DNA of 64,000 nucleotides from Sycobia sp. Sy_11 (GCA_018907035.1 JACCIC010000034.1:2594001-2658000), one strand, 5' to 3'; numbered from the stretch's first letter, positions 12,500-24,493 are shown. The notes: generated by a model not told the origin, from the sequence alone. Translations and numbers: made by a program.

Positions 12500-13930
12500 T
12501 TCTGACGTCTTAGGGGGCTAAAAATTGGTTTAGACCCTCACTCTCATCTTGATGGACAATTAATTTTTCATTATAGTTTAGCTGGACTTCTATGTCGCTT
12601 AATAGAATGTTTTTATGTATGCGTTTCATTATTGATTCTATTAAAATCTTGAAAATCATTTAACAATTTTCACTAATTAAATAAACAAGAAAGAAACTTA
12701 TATATACATACATATTCTCTTATTATATTATTTTATAAAACCAATAAATTATTAGCTTCTTTCATATCAGACGACGTAAATAGAATTTTTACTATCAAAG
12801 ATTGAATATTTTTCTATCTACAGTAAATCACAATGGTACGTGATATTAAAGATAAATTTTTGAGTAAAAAAGGTTAGCACTATAGAAAAATCTCCGAACC
12901 CCAACAAAAATATATATGCCACTTTCATTTTAAGAAATAGTTTACGTGTAAAATTATTTGCAAGTGTCTTATGTATCAATAAAGGTTCATATTTTATCAT
13001 GTTTTGCTTTTTACCATTTTTTGAAAAACTTGTTTTAAAGAATTAATAAGTTTTTCTTTATTTTATTTTTCTATTTTCAACAGCTTTTTTTAGATATTGT
13101 GAAGAATGTGTTGAATTTTGTTGTTAATGCACTTTTCTATTATTAAATTCAAGCAAGTACTGATCGATTATTTAGGAGTGAGTAGAACGATTTTTTTCTC
13201 ACTTTATGTTTAAATTTGAAACTCGTCATTTACGAGCAATAATGATTCCTATGTATTGCAGAAAAATTTGAGAATTTCACAATATTAAGATATATATTAT
13301 TATCAAAATATCAATCAAATGTCAATATTTATTTTTAATTTTTAATTTGAATTTGAATTTTTTTATTTTTATTTTTACCCTCTCTATTGTCGTAGAAAGT
13401 GTAATAGTTTATATGAACTTGTATTATTTAAAATTTAGATTATGCATTTAGTTTATATGAAATATTTTTTTGTATATTTCAGCCTAAAATTACTTGCGAA
13501 TTTAAAATAATTCATATGTTCAAAAAACCAACTTTTATGCTAAATATAAATATAATTTTTTACAGAATAAGTTTATTTCTAACGCAAGATAAAAATTTTA
13601 TTGCACTTGTTCTATTGTTTCACTTTTCTTACTATGTTGGAATGTCAGTGAGATATTTATACAATGGTTATTGTGCACTTTAATTTTCATAAACATTCTA
13701 ACGTGTTATGTATTTTAGATGAGATGGATTCAAATTTTTCTCTCATTCTACCACACTCTAAATAAATATTTTGAGTTTCTTTTTAATTATGTATTAAAAA
13801 TGAATTCTCGAATTTCGCCATAAATAATTGTACTCCATCGACCAAATTGCCCATTTCATTAAATTCTATGTTACATTAATCTATCCTTTCAAAACATGTA
13901 AACAATAAGCTCAATTATTTTGAGTGCTTA
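12500..13930. other. AT-rich block, nothing recognised
   Basis: About 1.4 kb of AT-rich DNA without arrays or recognisable elements. A short near-perfect hairpin lies at about 12513-12538, with 9-bp arms that differ at one base. Confidence 0.6.
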
Positions 13931-14128
13931 AGTTAAATACTTGGCTAAATCACGCGAAACACATCAGGAGCCATTCTCCTTTAAAACGGCCGTTTTCCTA
14001 GATCAAAGAAATAGCGTCCCCCATGGCAATGCAGCTCCGCCAGTCTATATAATAAAGGAGAATCTTTTCTTGAAAATTATCTATCAGACACGCGCACACG
14101 CGCACACACGCACACGCACATGCACGCG

Positions 14129-14132
<4 letters not shown>

Positions 14133-14174
<42 letters not shown>
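14133..14174. repeat. (TA)n microsatellite
   Basis: TA tract of 42 bp preceded by an imperfect CA/CG alternating stretch (about 14087-14120). Confidence 0.97.
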
Positions 14175-14177
<3 letters not shown>

Positions 14178-14818
14178 ATGAAAGTTTCGCTCAGACGATC
14201 CCAGACCAACAATAATCATAAGCGCAGGAAACGTCCTCGTAAGAATTCACTTGCTCGCATATATACACACACATCGCATATATACATATATACTGGATTT
14301 GTAAGCGACTAGCGAACCCGTAAAATTTCACCGGTGGAGAGACCTCCGCCCCTTGCCGTTGCTCGTTATATATTCGCGCGCGTCCTAGAGCACTAAATAG
14401 GAAGCACTCGCACGAGTACGAAAACGGGCGCCTGCACCCACACGTACGCGCGCATGTACATCACATAGAAAGGGGAAGAGAATAAGAGGGACGTTGGAAC
14501 TCGGAACCCAGTCGCAGTGGAGCCCCACGTATCACGCCGAGAACCGTATCGGGTGTGAATCCTCGAGGGTGCTTTCATTTGCGTGATATCTCGGGGAATT
14601 CATTAAGGAGCCGCGCTCTAAGGCTCGACGCGCGCCGTTAGCTCTCCGTTCTCTACATCTCTCTCTTGTCCCGCGCGCGGTCTCTCGGAAATTCTGACGT
14701 GACTATACATATTACACACACACATACGCGCGCGAGCGAAAGGTCCGAGCTGAGACAATACTGGTATATATACTGCTATCACTAGTATAACTATAAGGTG
14801 CAGATAGTAGAGCCTCTC

Positions 14819-14822
<4 letters not shown>

Positions 14823-14865
<43 letters not shown>
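14823..14865. repeat. (CT)n microsatellite
   Basis: Perfect CT tract of 43 bp. It lies 66 bp beyond the 3' end of the candidate minus-strand exon, where it would be a GA tract near the start of the following intron. Confidence 0.97.
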
Positions 14866-14868
<3 letters not shown>

Positions 14869-14930
14869 CGATAGGGATAGATAATTAATAAGGGGCTTTA
14901 TGCTTGGTCTGTGTATAACTGACAACCTAC

Positions 14931-15113
14931 CCCCTCCCCTCCGCCCGAGTGGTGGTTACTACTGCCGCTGCCGCTGGACGAGGAGGTCGAGGCGTCGCCT
15001 CGCGTGGCGCCCGGCTCAAAGTCCCGGAGATACGAGGGCAGCTCGTTCCCGCGACCCCCTCCGCGCCACGACCTCTGCCCTTCCGCGTTTTTGACTAATT
15101 GCGACGTCGCGCG
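14931..15113 (-). CDS. Candidate internal coding exon, Ser/Gly-rich, unknown
   Basis: On the minus strand a 183-nt segment (61 codons) is open throughout. It follows the acceptor-like pyrimidine stretch CTTTCATTCATTCTCG with AATTAG (AG at 15114-15115). It ends GAGGGG before the donor-like GTAGGT at 14930-14925. Translation contains NELPSYLRDFEPGATRGD near residues 24-41, followed by a run of Ser with Gly, then NHHSGGGEG at the end. Most codons end in G or C, and the overlapping frames are Arg-rich shadows. The segment would be an internal exon in phase 0, because it contains no ATG and an in-frame TAG sits at the acceptor. I do not recognise the family. The flanking exons are not identified, so a chance open frame in GC-rich DNA remains possible. 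Confidence 0.32.
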
Positions 15114-15399
15114 CTAATTCGAGAATGAATGAAAGGAGCGCCGAGGGGCGCGCGTATATATGCTCGCTCGCGCGCCGCCGGGAAAGGTTATACACGTTGC
15201 GAATTGTCGAGCTCGTCCGGATGATTGCGCGTTTGTCAGAGGAGAACGTATGGGTTTTTCGGGCGCGGAGGGCCGGGGCTGGAAGCTTGCTAAGTCCCTT
15301 CCGGCTTTGCGACAAGTTACTGCGTATAGAAATTATAACTTTTATTCGCCTTTAGATGGATAGTTATAAATTTTTGGTGCTCAAGCATCTGTTTGAGTG

Positions 15400-17600
15400 A
15401 GAGCGTCGTTAATCTTGTTGAATGCGATTAAGAGATAAAGTAGCGTACGACAACTGATGTATCTCGCAAGTAAAGTACTATTGGAATCTTTTGTTTCCTA
15501 GTAGCTCTTAGCTAATAGACCTCGAGCACTTGTGTTTTTATATATTATTATAGTATACCGTTATTTTGCAAATTCGGAGCTCTAAAAAAGCCATATTGTA
15601 TACGACACGAAACGCAAAAGCCCCCTTTACAGAACATTATTTTTACAGACGCATAAAGCTTCGCTCAAAATCAGCTGATTTTCCTTTGCTTGCCATACAA
15701 GAAAATATCAATTCTAGCTACGCAACTCGTATTAACAATGTTACGGATTTTATAATAGTATTTGCTTTTGTACGAGTTGGAAGCTTTCGCAGGACACACA
15801 TCAAAAAAAGATGAAGGGGGACTATAACTCCGGCCTCCATCGTGAAGAGGGCCCGGCCACTGAACTTTTGTTTCGAAGACAGAATTTCAAGCTTTATATT
15901 TTAAACAACATTAATACCATCATTCCATTTGATAAATGGGAAAAGATTATTTAAAACTGACAATGTTTAACGTTGCTCTTATCGCATTTTAAAAAATGAG
16001 AATTTTGAATTATATTTCTGTCGCTTGGAAATCCATAATTCTTGTACGAAACGTTAATTAATTAATAGATTTAAATGTATCTTTGTAAATTAATCTTACA
16101 GAATAAAATCCGCGACTATTACTAAGGAGACACGTGAAAAGATTGCAATTAATCTTAAAAATTTTGATCGTAAAGACTTTACAAAATAATTAAGAACTTT
16201 TCATAATAGTTCAGTCAAGCATTTCTTTTCTATCGCTGCTCCTTTTCGATCCGTCGCTTGTTATCGTTCATATACTCCACTTTAAAAATATGCGTTTCGA
16301 TGCCCCAGGAAAGGCGAATGTTAAATATGTTAAATAATTAAGATAATTTTGACGTTTTGCAAATTTATTCTAAATGATAATGACAAAATAAGCCTTCTAA
16401 TTAGATCACTATACAATTATCATTCAATGGACCTAATTGCTGTCTTCCTACTGGCAATTATAATAATTACTGGTTCTCCTGCAGTTTCTTGCCTGTTAAG
16501 CAAATATAACAAGATTATAGAAACACTGTAGGTAATTGAGTTGTTACCGAGGGTATTGTCCGTCACAAGTATATGTTACAGATGCTTGCAAGACACATCG
16601 TCTGTCTGCATCAGATTTTAAGTTTTTATTATATATATATATGTGTGTGTGTTTAAATTTTAACAAAGTTTAAAAATTCGAGAATGTTGAAATCAGGTTT
16701 TTAATTGATATAATGTTATTTGCGTGACTAAATTTATTATGAATTTCCCAAGTCTCTTTTGTATTCTTTGCTCAGAAAATGTTTTAAAGTGAAACAAGCA
16801 TATGGGAGAAGAATTCTGAAAATATAAGATTAAAAAAATTTGTTTTTCGTAAAAATTAAAAGTCGAGTAAGGAGATGTATAACGATATTATGTAGCACGT
16901 GATATGTGAAAAAAGCGTTTTTACGAAATATTTAACTTTATTTTATATTACCCTATTTAATAAAAGCACGTAAAAAGGAAATTAATATTTTAGTAACAAA
17001 TGAAGAAAATATGCGCAAAAATAGTATATTTTGACGTTGATCTGCATGTCGAGAATTTACCAGTGTGGAAAAATTCTTTTAAAAGTGTAGTTCAAAAGTT
17101 GTAATTTTGAAGTTGGAGTGATGTTTTTTAGTTTTACTAACATGAGTAACATGTTTTTTAGTTTTACTTACGTTTTATTCAAATCATTTAAAAGCATGAT
17201 GTCTTATTTAAATTGAAATTAATTTTTGAATAGAAGCTTCCTTAATTCTATTTCGAAAAATAATCATACAGGTGCAGATGACTTACATTTTAATTGTTGC
17301 GTAGAACGACAAATCCTTAAGTCTCTTTTACATTTCAGTTGAAGTATATTTTTAAAAATTCAGGTCAACTGCTTCATAAACTCAATTACTTCATTATTGT
17401 TTCTTATTTAATGAATTTAAATCGAAGGTTTATTCGAACATTATCTCGTTCACATATGTGGAAAGTTCCGGAGCCATCGGAAGTGCATGAATATCTCGAG
17501 CTTATCGAAATGATCGAATCGCGAAGCTGCTCGAATTGTTCTAATAGCGGGAACCGTTCATGCCGAATTTCGTTTTGTTCATTAAAACATTAAAAAGTTC
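15400..17600. other. AT-rich block, no gene seen
   Basis: About 2.2 kb of AT-rich DNA. The only structured feature I noticed is a 30-bp tandem duplication at 17121-17171. A small GC-rich patch (about 15810-15860) is unexplained. Confidence 0.6.
17121..17171. repeat. Short tandem duplication, 30-bp period
   Basis: A 21-base word beginning ATGTTTTTTAGTTTTAC occurs at 17121-17141 and again at 17151-17171, with one difference. Confidence 0.85.
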
Positions 17601-17637
17601 CCAGTCCTAATGTTTAATATAGTCGTTCGACGATATA

Positions 17638-17640
<3 letters not shown>

Positions 17641-17682
<42 letters not shown>

Positions 17683-17683
17683 A

Positions 17684-17731
<48 letters not shown>
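17641..17731. repeat. Double (AT)n array split by TAAATAAA
   Basis: Two AT tracts (17641-17679 and 17688-17731) are separated by an 8-base AAAT-type spacer. This suggests one array broken by a slippage or substitution event. Confidence 0.95.
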
Positions 17732-17734
<3 letters not shown>

Positions 17735-18068
17735 TGAACGGCATTGGATACTTTAACCGAATTTCGAAACTTCTCCATTGCAGAGAGAATACCAGTCCAT
17801 CGAATTTCGAACACCGGTAGCTCCCGCGCTCGCTGTATAACCGAACGTAACTGCTCACGTTATACTTGCGCTCGCGAAAACGTAAATCAAAGTACAATTG
17901 CTGCCGCGGAGGGGGCTGCATGCTCGCCCAAAGAGTCCATTAAACCGAACGAGCTACTGCATATATATACGGACAAGCCTATATGTGCGCGCGCGTGTGT
18001 GTGTGTCCGAGGTAGCCCAATTATCGTAAACGCGAACGAAGAAAATGATTTGTCAGGTGCAAGCTATG

Positions 18069-18072
<4 letters not shown>

Positions 18073-18122
<50 letters not shown>
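18073..18122. repeat. (AT)n microsatellite
   Basis: Uninterrupted AT tract of 50 bp. A frame crossing it encodes a Tyr-Ile run and is spurious. Confidence 0.97.
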
Positions 18123-18124
<2 letters not shown>

Positions 18125-18640
18125 AATACGTTGGTGCGCGTGCGAGAAGAAGGGGACGACGACACGGTGCGTCCCTCCTAATAATCCGTTCAAGAAAATG
18201 CGCCCTCCGCGCGATGGCCCGCCGATATACCCGCGATATACCTATACAATGGCCATATAAGCAATATATGTATATACGTGTACCGAGCCGGTCCGCTACG
18301 TGCATATACGGAGCCCTCGCGCCTGGTAATTGGATCGAGCACTCCCGGGATTTCGGAAACACCCGAACTGCCCAATACAGTTTGCATAAAGCCGCACGAG
18401 CATCGGCCCGAGTCGTCGTCGCGCGCTCGCACATAGCAGTCCGCGCCCTTCGTCAACCGGCCAGGGGGTCGCGCAGAGGTCGGACGAGGGTGGGGCACGA
18501 ACGAGATTCGCCTGGCGGTGACGGTGTTGTATACTGTTATATACTCTTCCTCCACGTTCCGCGCGCACTTATCGCCCTCCAGATTAATCGAACGTGTTTA
18601 ATTATATATACATCAGGAAGTACTAGAGAGGCTCATTTGG
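18123..18640. other. CpG-rich stretch
   Basis: About 500 bp of GC- and CpG-rich DNA between two TA arrays. Overlapping open frames exist on both strands, the longest 216 codons, but they are Arg-rich and run into the neighbouring CT/TA array. I do not accept any as a gene. Confidence 0.5.
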
Positions 18641-18647
18641 ATGTATT

Positions 18648-18663
18648 TCTCTCTCACTCTCTC

Positions 18664-18757
<94 letters not shown>

Positions 18758-18762
18758 TATAT
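18648..18762. repeat. Compound (CT)n-(TA)n microsatellite
   Basis: A CT tract with two CA interruptions (18648-18706) passes directly into a TA tract (18706-18762, with one AAA interruption). It is the longest compound array in the window, at about 115 bp. Confidence 0.97.
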
Positions 18763-20450
18763 ACACGCTAAAAGGGCAGGCGATGAAAGCTTGACAAAAT
18801 TATCGCGCGTTATATAATATGGTAACTCACGGCTTCGAATCTGCGATTCGGGGATGGAATCGACGCTCTGCGTTCATTGGCGTTCTAAAATTACAATATG
18901 AGACTTAGTGACTCGTGGATCATGAACTTGTAAGGTAAAATTGCTTGCATATAAGAGTATACCCTGGCAAGGTATCGTCGTATTATCGAGCAGTAAACTG
19001 CATCCGGATTTAGATGAATATCAATTCATATAATTAGAAAATTGCATTTCAAAATCATAGTTCACGTGGTTGAATTTCGAAATACTTCTCGACCCAGAAT
19101 AACGACATTTTTTACTATTGTGTAGCACCTGTGAGTGTAGATATACGATGATTTTAATTTCTTCCCATAGGTGCAAAGCGTTCTTCTTCCATCACAAGTC
19201 GAAGCCAAGAAAATATTTCTAATTGAAAACAACGACGTAAGAAAATATTATCTAAAACACTAAATTGTTTCTAATTCCTCTACTGGTGAAGGGTACATTG
19301 TAATTCAAGCTCAAATGTCCCTGCAAGATTATACTAATTTAGTTTAGTTTATATGTACATGCTCTCAATTTAAGTCATTTCACATATTTTTTATTTTTCA
19401 GATAGTTCGAGCTTAAAAATATTAATAACTTGATTTTATCCATACTTATGCTGCAGAAAATTTTCCCGTTAAACTTTCAAAAGGTATCTATCGTTGATTT
19501 TGCTGACAGTTTACATAATTAAATTTTTTGAAGTGCTAATTACCAATATCGTAGTGGCTTTTAGCGAAAGTTGAATCTTTCTGGTAAAATCCATAAAAAA
19601 TAATGGTATTTCGATTTTATCTTGAAAATTACGAAAACTCAAAAAAAAAATTCAAACAAAAAACAGCAACATCGAGGAGCATTGTTTTTCTAATTTTTAC
19701 TCAAGCCTTTTACTAATTTGATTTTATCTGTATTTAAAAACATGAATTCTAATCACTTAATCCTCTATTCTACAATATTGGCAAATTTATTATGAGTGTA
19801 TTCATTTTGAAAATCCAAGCATATGACGAGTATGGTCATAATAGACTCATATATTTTTAATAAAATTAGGACTACATTTTTAATGTTTCATCACACTGAA
19901 TAACCTCGAATAAAGAATCGCGTACAATCAGAATCCAATTGTTTGTGTTTTGAATTAGAATCCAAGAGAATCGCGAATTATAATTTTATTGCAGATACTA
20001 ATTTTTAATGAAATTTGCCGTGTAGGCGCATTATTCTCTGTCAGGGTTGTCTTATTTTTATTTTTCATTATGATAGTATGAAATTTACCTGTAATAAAAA
20101 TATCGTCGCAGTAATTAATTTTTTCTTCACATGTATGCGCTTTTAAATAAGTCACATAATCGTAGTTTTATAGTACTCTTTACGTAGAACAATTTTGTTG
20201 GGATGCTTAGTGACATGCTATCGATCGGTGCTGATAGTTTTTATTTCTGATAGCAAAATCGTTGATAAGTTTATTATAACGTACAGCTCTACTGCGTACA
20301 CAAAGATGTACTAATTGTACTGTATAACCACGCTAATGAAATATCAACAATTTTACTTTAACCTACAGTAGATGGTATTATTATGCTTTCAAATATTTAA
20401 TGATCTCTAATTCGAAAAGTATAATATAGTCGTTCCGCTTCCGAGTATAT
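18763..20450. other. AT-rich block, nothing recognised
   Basis: Mostly AT-rich unique-looking DNA without arrays, genes or inverted-repeat elements that I can see. Confidence 0.6.
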
Positions 20451-20652
20451 ACCTGGCATGCACGCGTGCACGAAATTACGAGATGTATACCTATTGCGCA
20501 TGATGGGCTTTTAATCAGGAAACGAAAAAAGCATCAGCAGTAGTAATGCGGTTCCGGCTCAACGTTACGACCGCGTGCATTATAATATACACGCGGTTAT
20601 AGTTAGTTACAGGCGTGGTCTTGAATTTCAAATATTGAAAATTCGTTGTAAG

Positions 20653-20654
<2 letters not shown>

Positions 20655-20713
<59 letters not shown>
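20655..20713. repeat. (TA)n microsatellite, one interruption
   Basis: TA tract of 59 bp with a single G substitution at 20702. Confidence 0.96.
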
Positions 20714-20866
20714 CTATAGTTAAGCCGGATCTCGGTGGCGAATACTCGACTTGCGTTTGCGCGAGGAATAATCCTTGTACAGTATCTCTCGCCCGATACC
20801 TTTATCCCTTGCATGCAAGTGGTGGGCGCGCTAATTACGTAGTTTTTGTGCACAACGCATCCATCA

Positions 20867-20869
<3 letters not shown>

Positions 20870-20922
<53 letters not shown>
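20870..20922. repeat. (AT)n microsatellite
   Basis: Uninterrupted AT tract of 53 bp. Confidence 0.97.
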
Positions 20923-20926
<4 letters not shown>

Positions 20927-20929
20927 GTA

Positions 20930-21490
20930 TACGCAAGTAAATTACCCGAGATACGGAGCTTACATACGCGTACGCGAGAGCAGCCTGGCTTATATTAATG
21001 CATTTATGCCGCGCTCGCGTTAAATCTCTCCCTCGTCGACTTATATAGTTCCGCGTACACACCGGGTCGGGCCGAGGGCCCGCGGCGACTGAATAATTCA
21101 TCGCCGGGTCCCAGGCGCGTCCCGCGAGCGCGCCACCGCGTGACAGACCGGGTAGTTTTTCGCTTTCGTTGCGAGCGCGCAAAGCAACCTCGGCCCGCGC
21201 CGTAGCGTAGCAGGCTCTCAACGCATACGCGCGCGTAATACGTGTGCGCTTTAACTGTCACGTCTAGTCCGAGGCTGATGGGTTTAAAGTGCAGCGCGCT
21301 CACGCGCGCGTTATCTGTGAAAATTTTCGAGGCCGCTCTCACTCCGCTTCCCGTATTCTCCCCGTGGCTGCACAGTGCACACGTACACCTTTATACATAC
21401 GCATGCCTATATCGCTTCCCAACTCTAGACAGCGTAAAGCTTAAAACGCAGTTTTTGTACGAAAAGCAAGTCGGGCAGGAAGATCATTCG
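20930..21490. other. CpG-rich stretch
   Basis: One of the most CpG-dense parts of the window, especially 21004-21330, between two TA arrays. Open frames are overlapping and Arg/Ala-rich on both strands, as expected by chance at this composition. No exon is supported. Confidence 0.5.
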
Positions 21491-21491
21491 C

Positions 21492-21493
<2 letters not shown>

Positions 21494-21541
<48 letters not shown>
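21494..21541. repeat. (AT)n microsatellite
   Basis: Uninterrupted AT tract of 48 bp. Confidence 0.97.
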
Positions 21542-21544
<3 letters not shown>

Positions 21545-21842
21545 CACCCCGCAGCTAAGGGCACATCCGACGTGAGCATACCATGTTTATTCATGTAGTA
21601 ATATATAGACCAGTCGAAGAATGAATAATGGGTCGGTGTTTTAACCGAGAGTTTAAACGTGCGTTTGGAAACTTGCATTAGTGTATATGTATATATATAA
21701 TATGGTTCGCAGTCGAGGCGTGCAGAGGTATTATAACGTTAAGGAGAAATTTACTTTAGGATCGTTCAATGTCGAGTCATTCTGGATCGAGAGCTAAAAT
21801 CCTCGGTGAAATGACAGAATCATTTTCGCTGTTGAAGGCTCG

Positions 21843-21843
21843 G

Positions 21844-21924
<81 letters not shown>
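21843..21924. repeat. Compound (CT)n-(TA)n microsatellite
   Basis: A CT tract (21843-21882) passes directly into a TA tract (21882-21924). Confidence 0.97.
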
Positions 21925-21926
<2 letters not shown>

Positions 21927-23118
21927 CGTGGACCTGTTCCTTGTACAAGTCCAATCAGATTGTCTTTTAACCAAAAGTTGCTGCCTATGTAAATATTGTA
22001 AAGCGCAAGATATAGTTTAAGAATAATGAATTAAAAAGACAGCGACTTATATCGTTTTTTTTCGAGAGCACAGCTCGGCAACTATAAGTTTAATTATGAT
22101 AGATGATAAACAAACCGATGTTTTGACCTCCTGAACCAACATCTGCTAGTCATAATTTTTTCTTCGAACAATTTTTGACATGGCTTCACTCTTTTGAAAA
22201 GCCATCATTTCGAACTTAAACTTTTGAATTTATTATAATATATAACAATTTACTCAATATTAATTATTTGATTCGTTTTCGAGAATTTAATTGTTTATAA
22301 TCTCAATATGTGGGTGAAAAGTTATTTTCATTAATTTTCCTCAATATTTATTAGAAAATAAAGATCTATTTTTTAGTACAAACATTACTTAAGTGTTTTC
22401 CAAAAATAAGATTCAAATTCTTACATGCTCTTAATATAAATCGAAATTTGACTATTTATAAATTGTTCTTTGGTAAATTTTGAAGTTGTTGAGGGCATAT
22501 TAAATTAAATTGATTAATCGCGTACCTGTAATAATGAATATTAACTATCGCGTCTTTTTTAATCACAGACATTTTATTTTAATACGAAATTACATTATAT
22601 AATATGCTTGGGGATATTGTACACTCGAACACGATACATAGAACCTCGATAAAAAGCAATGTTATGTGTCATATGGAAGTGTATATACGAGAACCATCGC
22701 TGGTTTGTTTAATCTGTGATTGAACGCAGACGTGTATCGAAGCGACCTATATAGATAATTGGAATGAACGCGAGCCATTGTTCTCAAATTCGAAATTTAA
22801 GTGGAAAGATTCAAATGAAAAGCAGGCCACGCGTTGCATGCGCGATTCTCCCGTGCTCGCTCGGCTCGAGTTTTTTTTTTGACCGACTATTGTTACATTG
22901 AGTTTTTCAGGACATTACGTACAATTTCTTCTACACTGTTACAAATATTTTTAATTTTAGATTAAAAATTGAAAAAAAATCGAAAAAGTTATGAAGTACA
23001 GAAATTTAAAGAAGAAGCTGTATTAATTTTATAGAATAATTTGTTTCAATTATAATTAATTGTAGAAGAATTAGTAGAACGACGTATAACAAGAAAAAAA
23101 TTCTTTAATTCGATGGCA

Positions 23119-23342
23119 TACGCTGAAAAAAATATTTTCCGATATCAAGTAAATATTTACTTGTTTTGTACCAAGTAAATCATTTTCTTAAATTAAGAAA
23201 ATATTCACTAGATTTATGAGTACCTGGTTTGATTCAAGTGAATTCTTCTTGCATTAAGTAAATACTTTCTTGATTTAAGAAGATGCTTTCTTATTTATGT
23301 GTGAAAACATTTACTTGATAACAGATATTTTTTCTCAGTGTA
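23119..23342. mobile_element. MITE with TA target duplication, 220 bp
   Basis: The left end (from 23121) starts CGCTGAAAAAAATATTTTC. The complement of the right end (from 23340) starts CACTGAGAAAAAATATCTG. Both continue into ATCAAGTAAAT, giving imperfect inverted termini of about 35 bp. TA flanks both sides (23119-23120 and 23341-23342). TA target duplication is characteristic of the Tc1/mariner superfamily, so a non-autonomous element of that type is the natural inference. The interior repeats AAGTAAAT-type and TTAAGAA-type words in both orientations and has no coding capacity. Confidence 0.75.
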
Positions 23343-23817
23343 TGTATTTAAAACATGTATTACTAAAATCTTTCATTAAATTAAATAAGCACTTATTTAT
23401 TCCAATAGAAGTTTCATGAAATCAATTTTATATTATAATGTCTAGTTAAATGTATCTTTATTTAATATTCACAATGACACTTGTCAAATTCATACTTCAT
23501 TGAAATGATGAAGCTTTTTGCGGCCTTCGTTGAGAATGATGAAAAACGAATAGTTAGACATATGAATGGAGTGCAAGTCTTTGCTATCCACTATCTGTTC
23601 TATTCTTTCAATTAGATTTTATGACAAGTATAACAACAGTTATAAATAAACAAGACTTTACATATGAAAAATAAAATTACTTTACCATGCTTATAAATAT
23701 TACGTTCTTTATAAATGAACTAGCTCTTTTATCAATTATAATTGAAATAAAGAATGTTAGGTATATATAAAGATTGTCAATCTTCAGTCGACCGCAAGAA
23801 ACTACGATATAATGGCG

Positions 23818-23869
23818 TGACCTTGCGTACCTGTACAATATGCCGCAAGCATGTACTTACTGACCTTGA
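23818..23869 (-). promoter_or_regulatory. Two extended nuclear-receptor half-sites
   Basis: On the minus strand TCAAGGTCA (23869-23861) and GCAAGGTCA (23826-23818) share orientation and lie 43 bp apart. The first matches the monomer consensus of ERR and FTZ-F1 (NR5A) receptors; the second differs at one flanking base. There is no gene assignment, so function is speculative. Confidence 0.25.
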
Positions 23870-24196
23870 AAGCCTTCCATTTTAAAGGCCACTAGCATGC
23901 CTGTACATCACCTTTGAAAATAAATCATAACAATTTTTCTTTCTGTACACGGTCGCGCAAGTAGCTCTTGACATTTTTCCAATTTTTTTCTCTATTCTTC
24001 GTATATGAAAGAAAAATGGATCGTACAAATCTGTGACACATCCGTTATATATAGGAAGGAAAAAATGATCAGTTGACGCTCGCGGGCTCTTTCATTTGAC
24101 CGACGTACAATATCGAGTCGATTCATCGAAACGAACGTCGTCAGACAGCGAACTCGCGCTCACGTCCATCGTAAATTATTGCATTTAATCTCCCCC

Positions 24197-24200
<4 letters not shown>

Positions 24201-24227
<27 letters not shown>
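24201..24227. repeat. (CT)n microsatellite
   Basis: Perfect TC tract of 27 bp, ending 18 bp before a TATAAAAG motif. Confidence 0.95.
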
Positions 24228-24228
<1 letters not shown>

Positions 24229-24245
24229 GGTCTACGGTAAAACCG

Positions 24246-24253
24246 TATAAAAG
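24246..24253 (+). promoter_or_regulatory. TATA-box-like motif TATAAAAG
   Basis: A perfect TATAAAAG lies just downstream of a CT/GAGA tract and is followed by GC-richer DNA. I find no TCAGT-type initiator at the expected distance of about 30 bp and no clear gene downstream. It may be coincidental. Confidence 0.15.
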
Positions 24254-24433
24254 GCAAAAGCATCCCCGCGTGCTCGCCGTTGCAGCAGAGGGGTTGATTC
24301 ATCTCGATCAGGATATTTATATATATTATATAATACACTGTTGCCAGTTTCTTGTACACATAAGAGCTTAGCGAGTACTATAGCCTATCCGAGTCACGCA
24401 CTTGGACACAGTGGGCACCTTGTTGTCCGTCAC

Positions 24434-24435
<2 letters not shown>

Positions 24436-24490
<55 letters not shown>
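24436..24490. repeat. (TA)n microsatellite
   Basis: Uninterrupted TA tract of 55 bp. Confidence 0.97.

Positions 24491-24493
<3 letters not shown>

Larger units (their letters stand above)
9996..12500. other. GC-richer block, no gene assigned
   Basis: Mixed, CpG-containing DNA with CT/GA arrays. A strong acceptor-like stretch ending CTTTTTCAG lies near 11746, but no donor and no convincing frame follow it. Several open frames of 60-170 codons overlap on both strands without protein-like composition. Confidence 0.55.
13930..15400. other. GC-rich, CpG-rich block
   Basis: GC content rises sharply, most strongly from about 14900 to 15300, where CpG is frequent. Apart from the candidate minus-strand exon, I see no gene or RNA. 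A CpG-island-like promoter function is possible but unsupported. Confidence 0.5.
21925..24180. other. AT-rich block containing one MITE
   Basis: About 2.2 kb of mostly AT-rich DNA. It holds the MITE at 23121-23340 and two nuclear-receptor-like sites at 23818-23869. Nothing else is recognised. Confidence 0.6.

Noticed and set aside
18121..18771. 216-codon plus-strand frame
   Set aside because: Arg-rich text from a CpG-rich region followed by Ser-Leu and Tyr-Ile runs from the CT/TA array; competing frames on the opposite strand are equally open.
23762..23788. TATATAAAG followed by TCAGT as a core promoter
   Set aside because: The distance from TATA to the TCAGT adenine is only about 20-24 bp, shorter than the usual 30 bp, and no gene follows.
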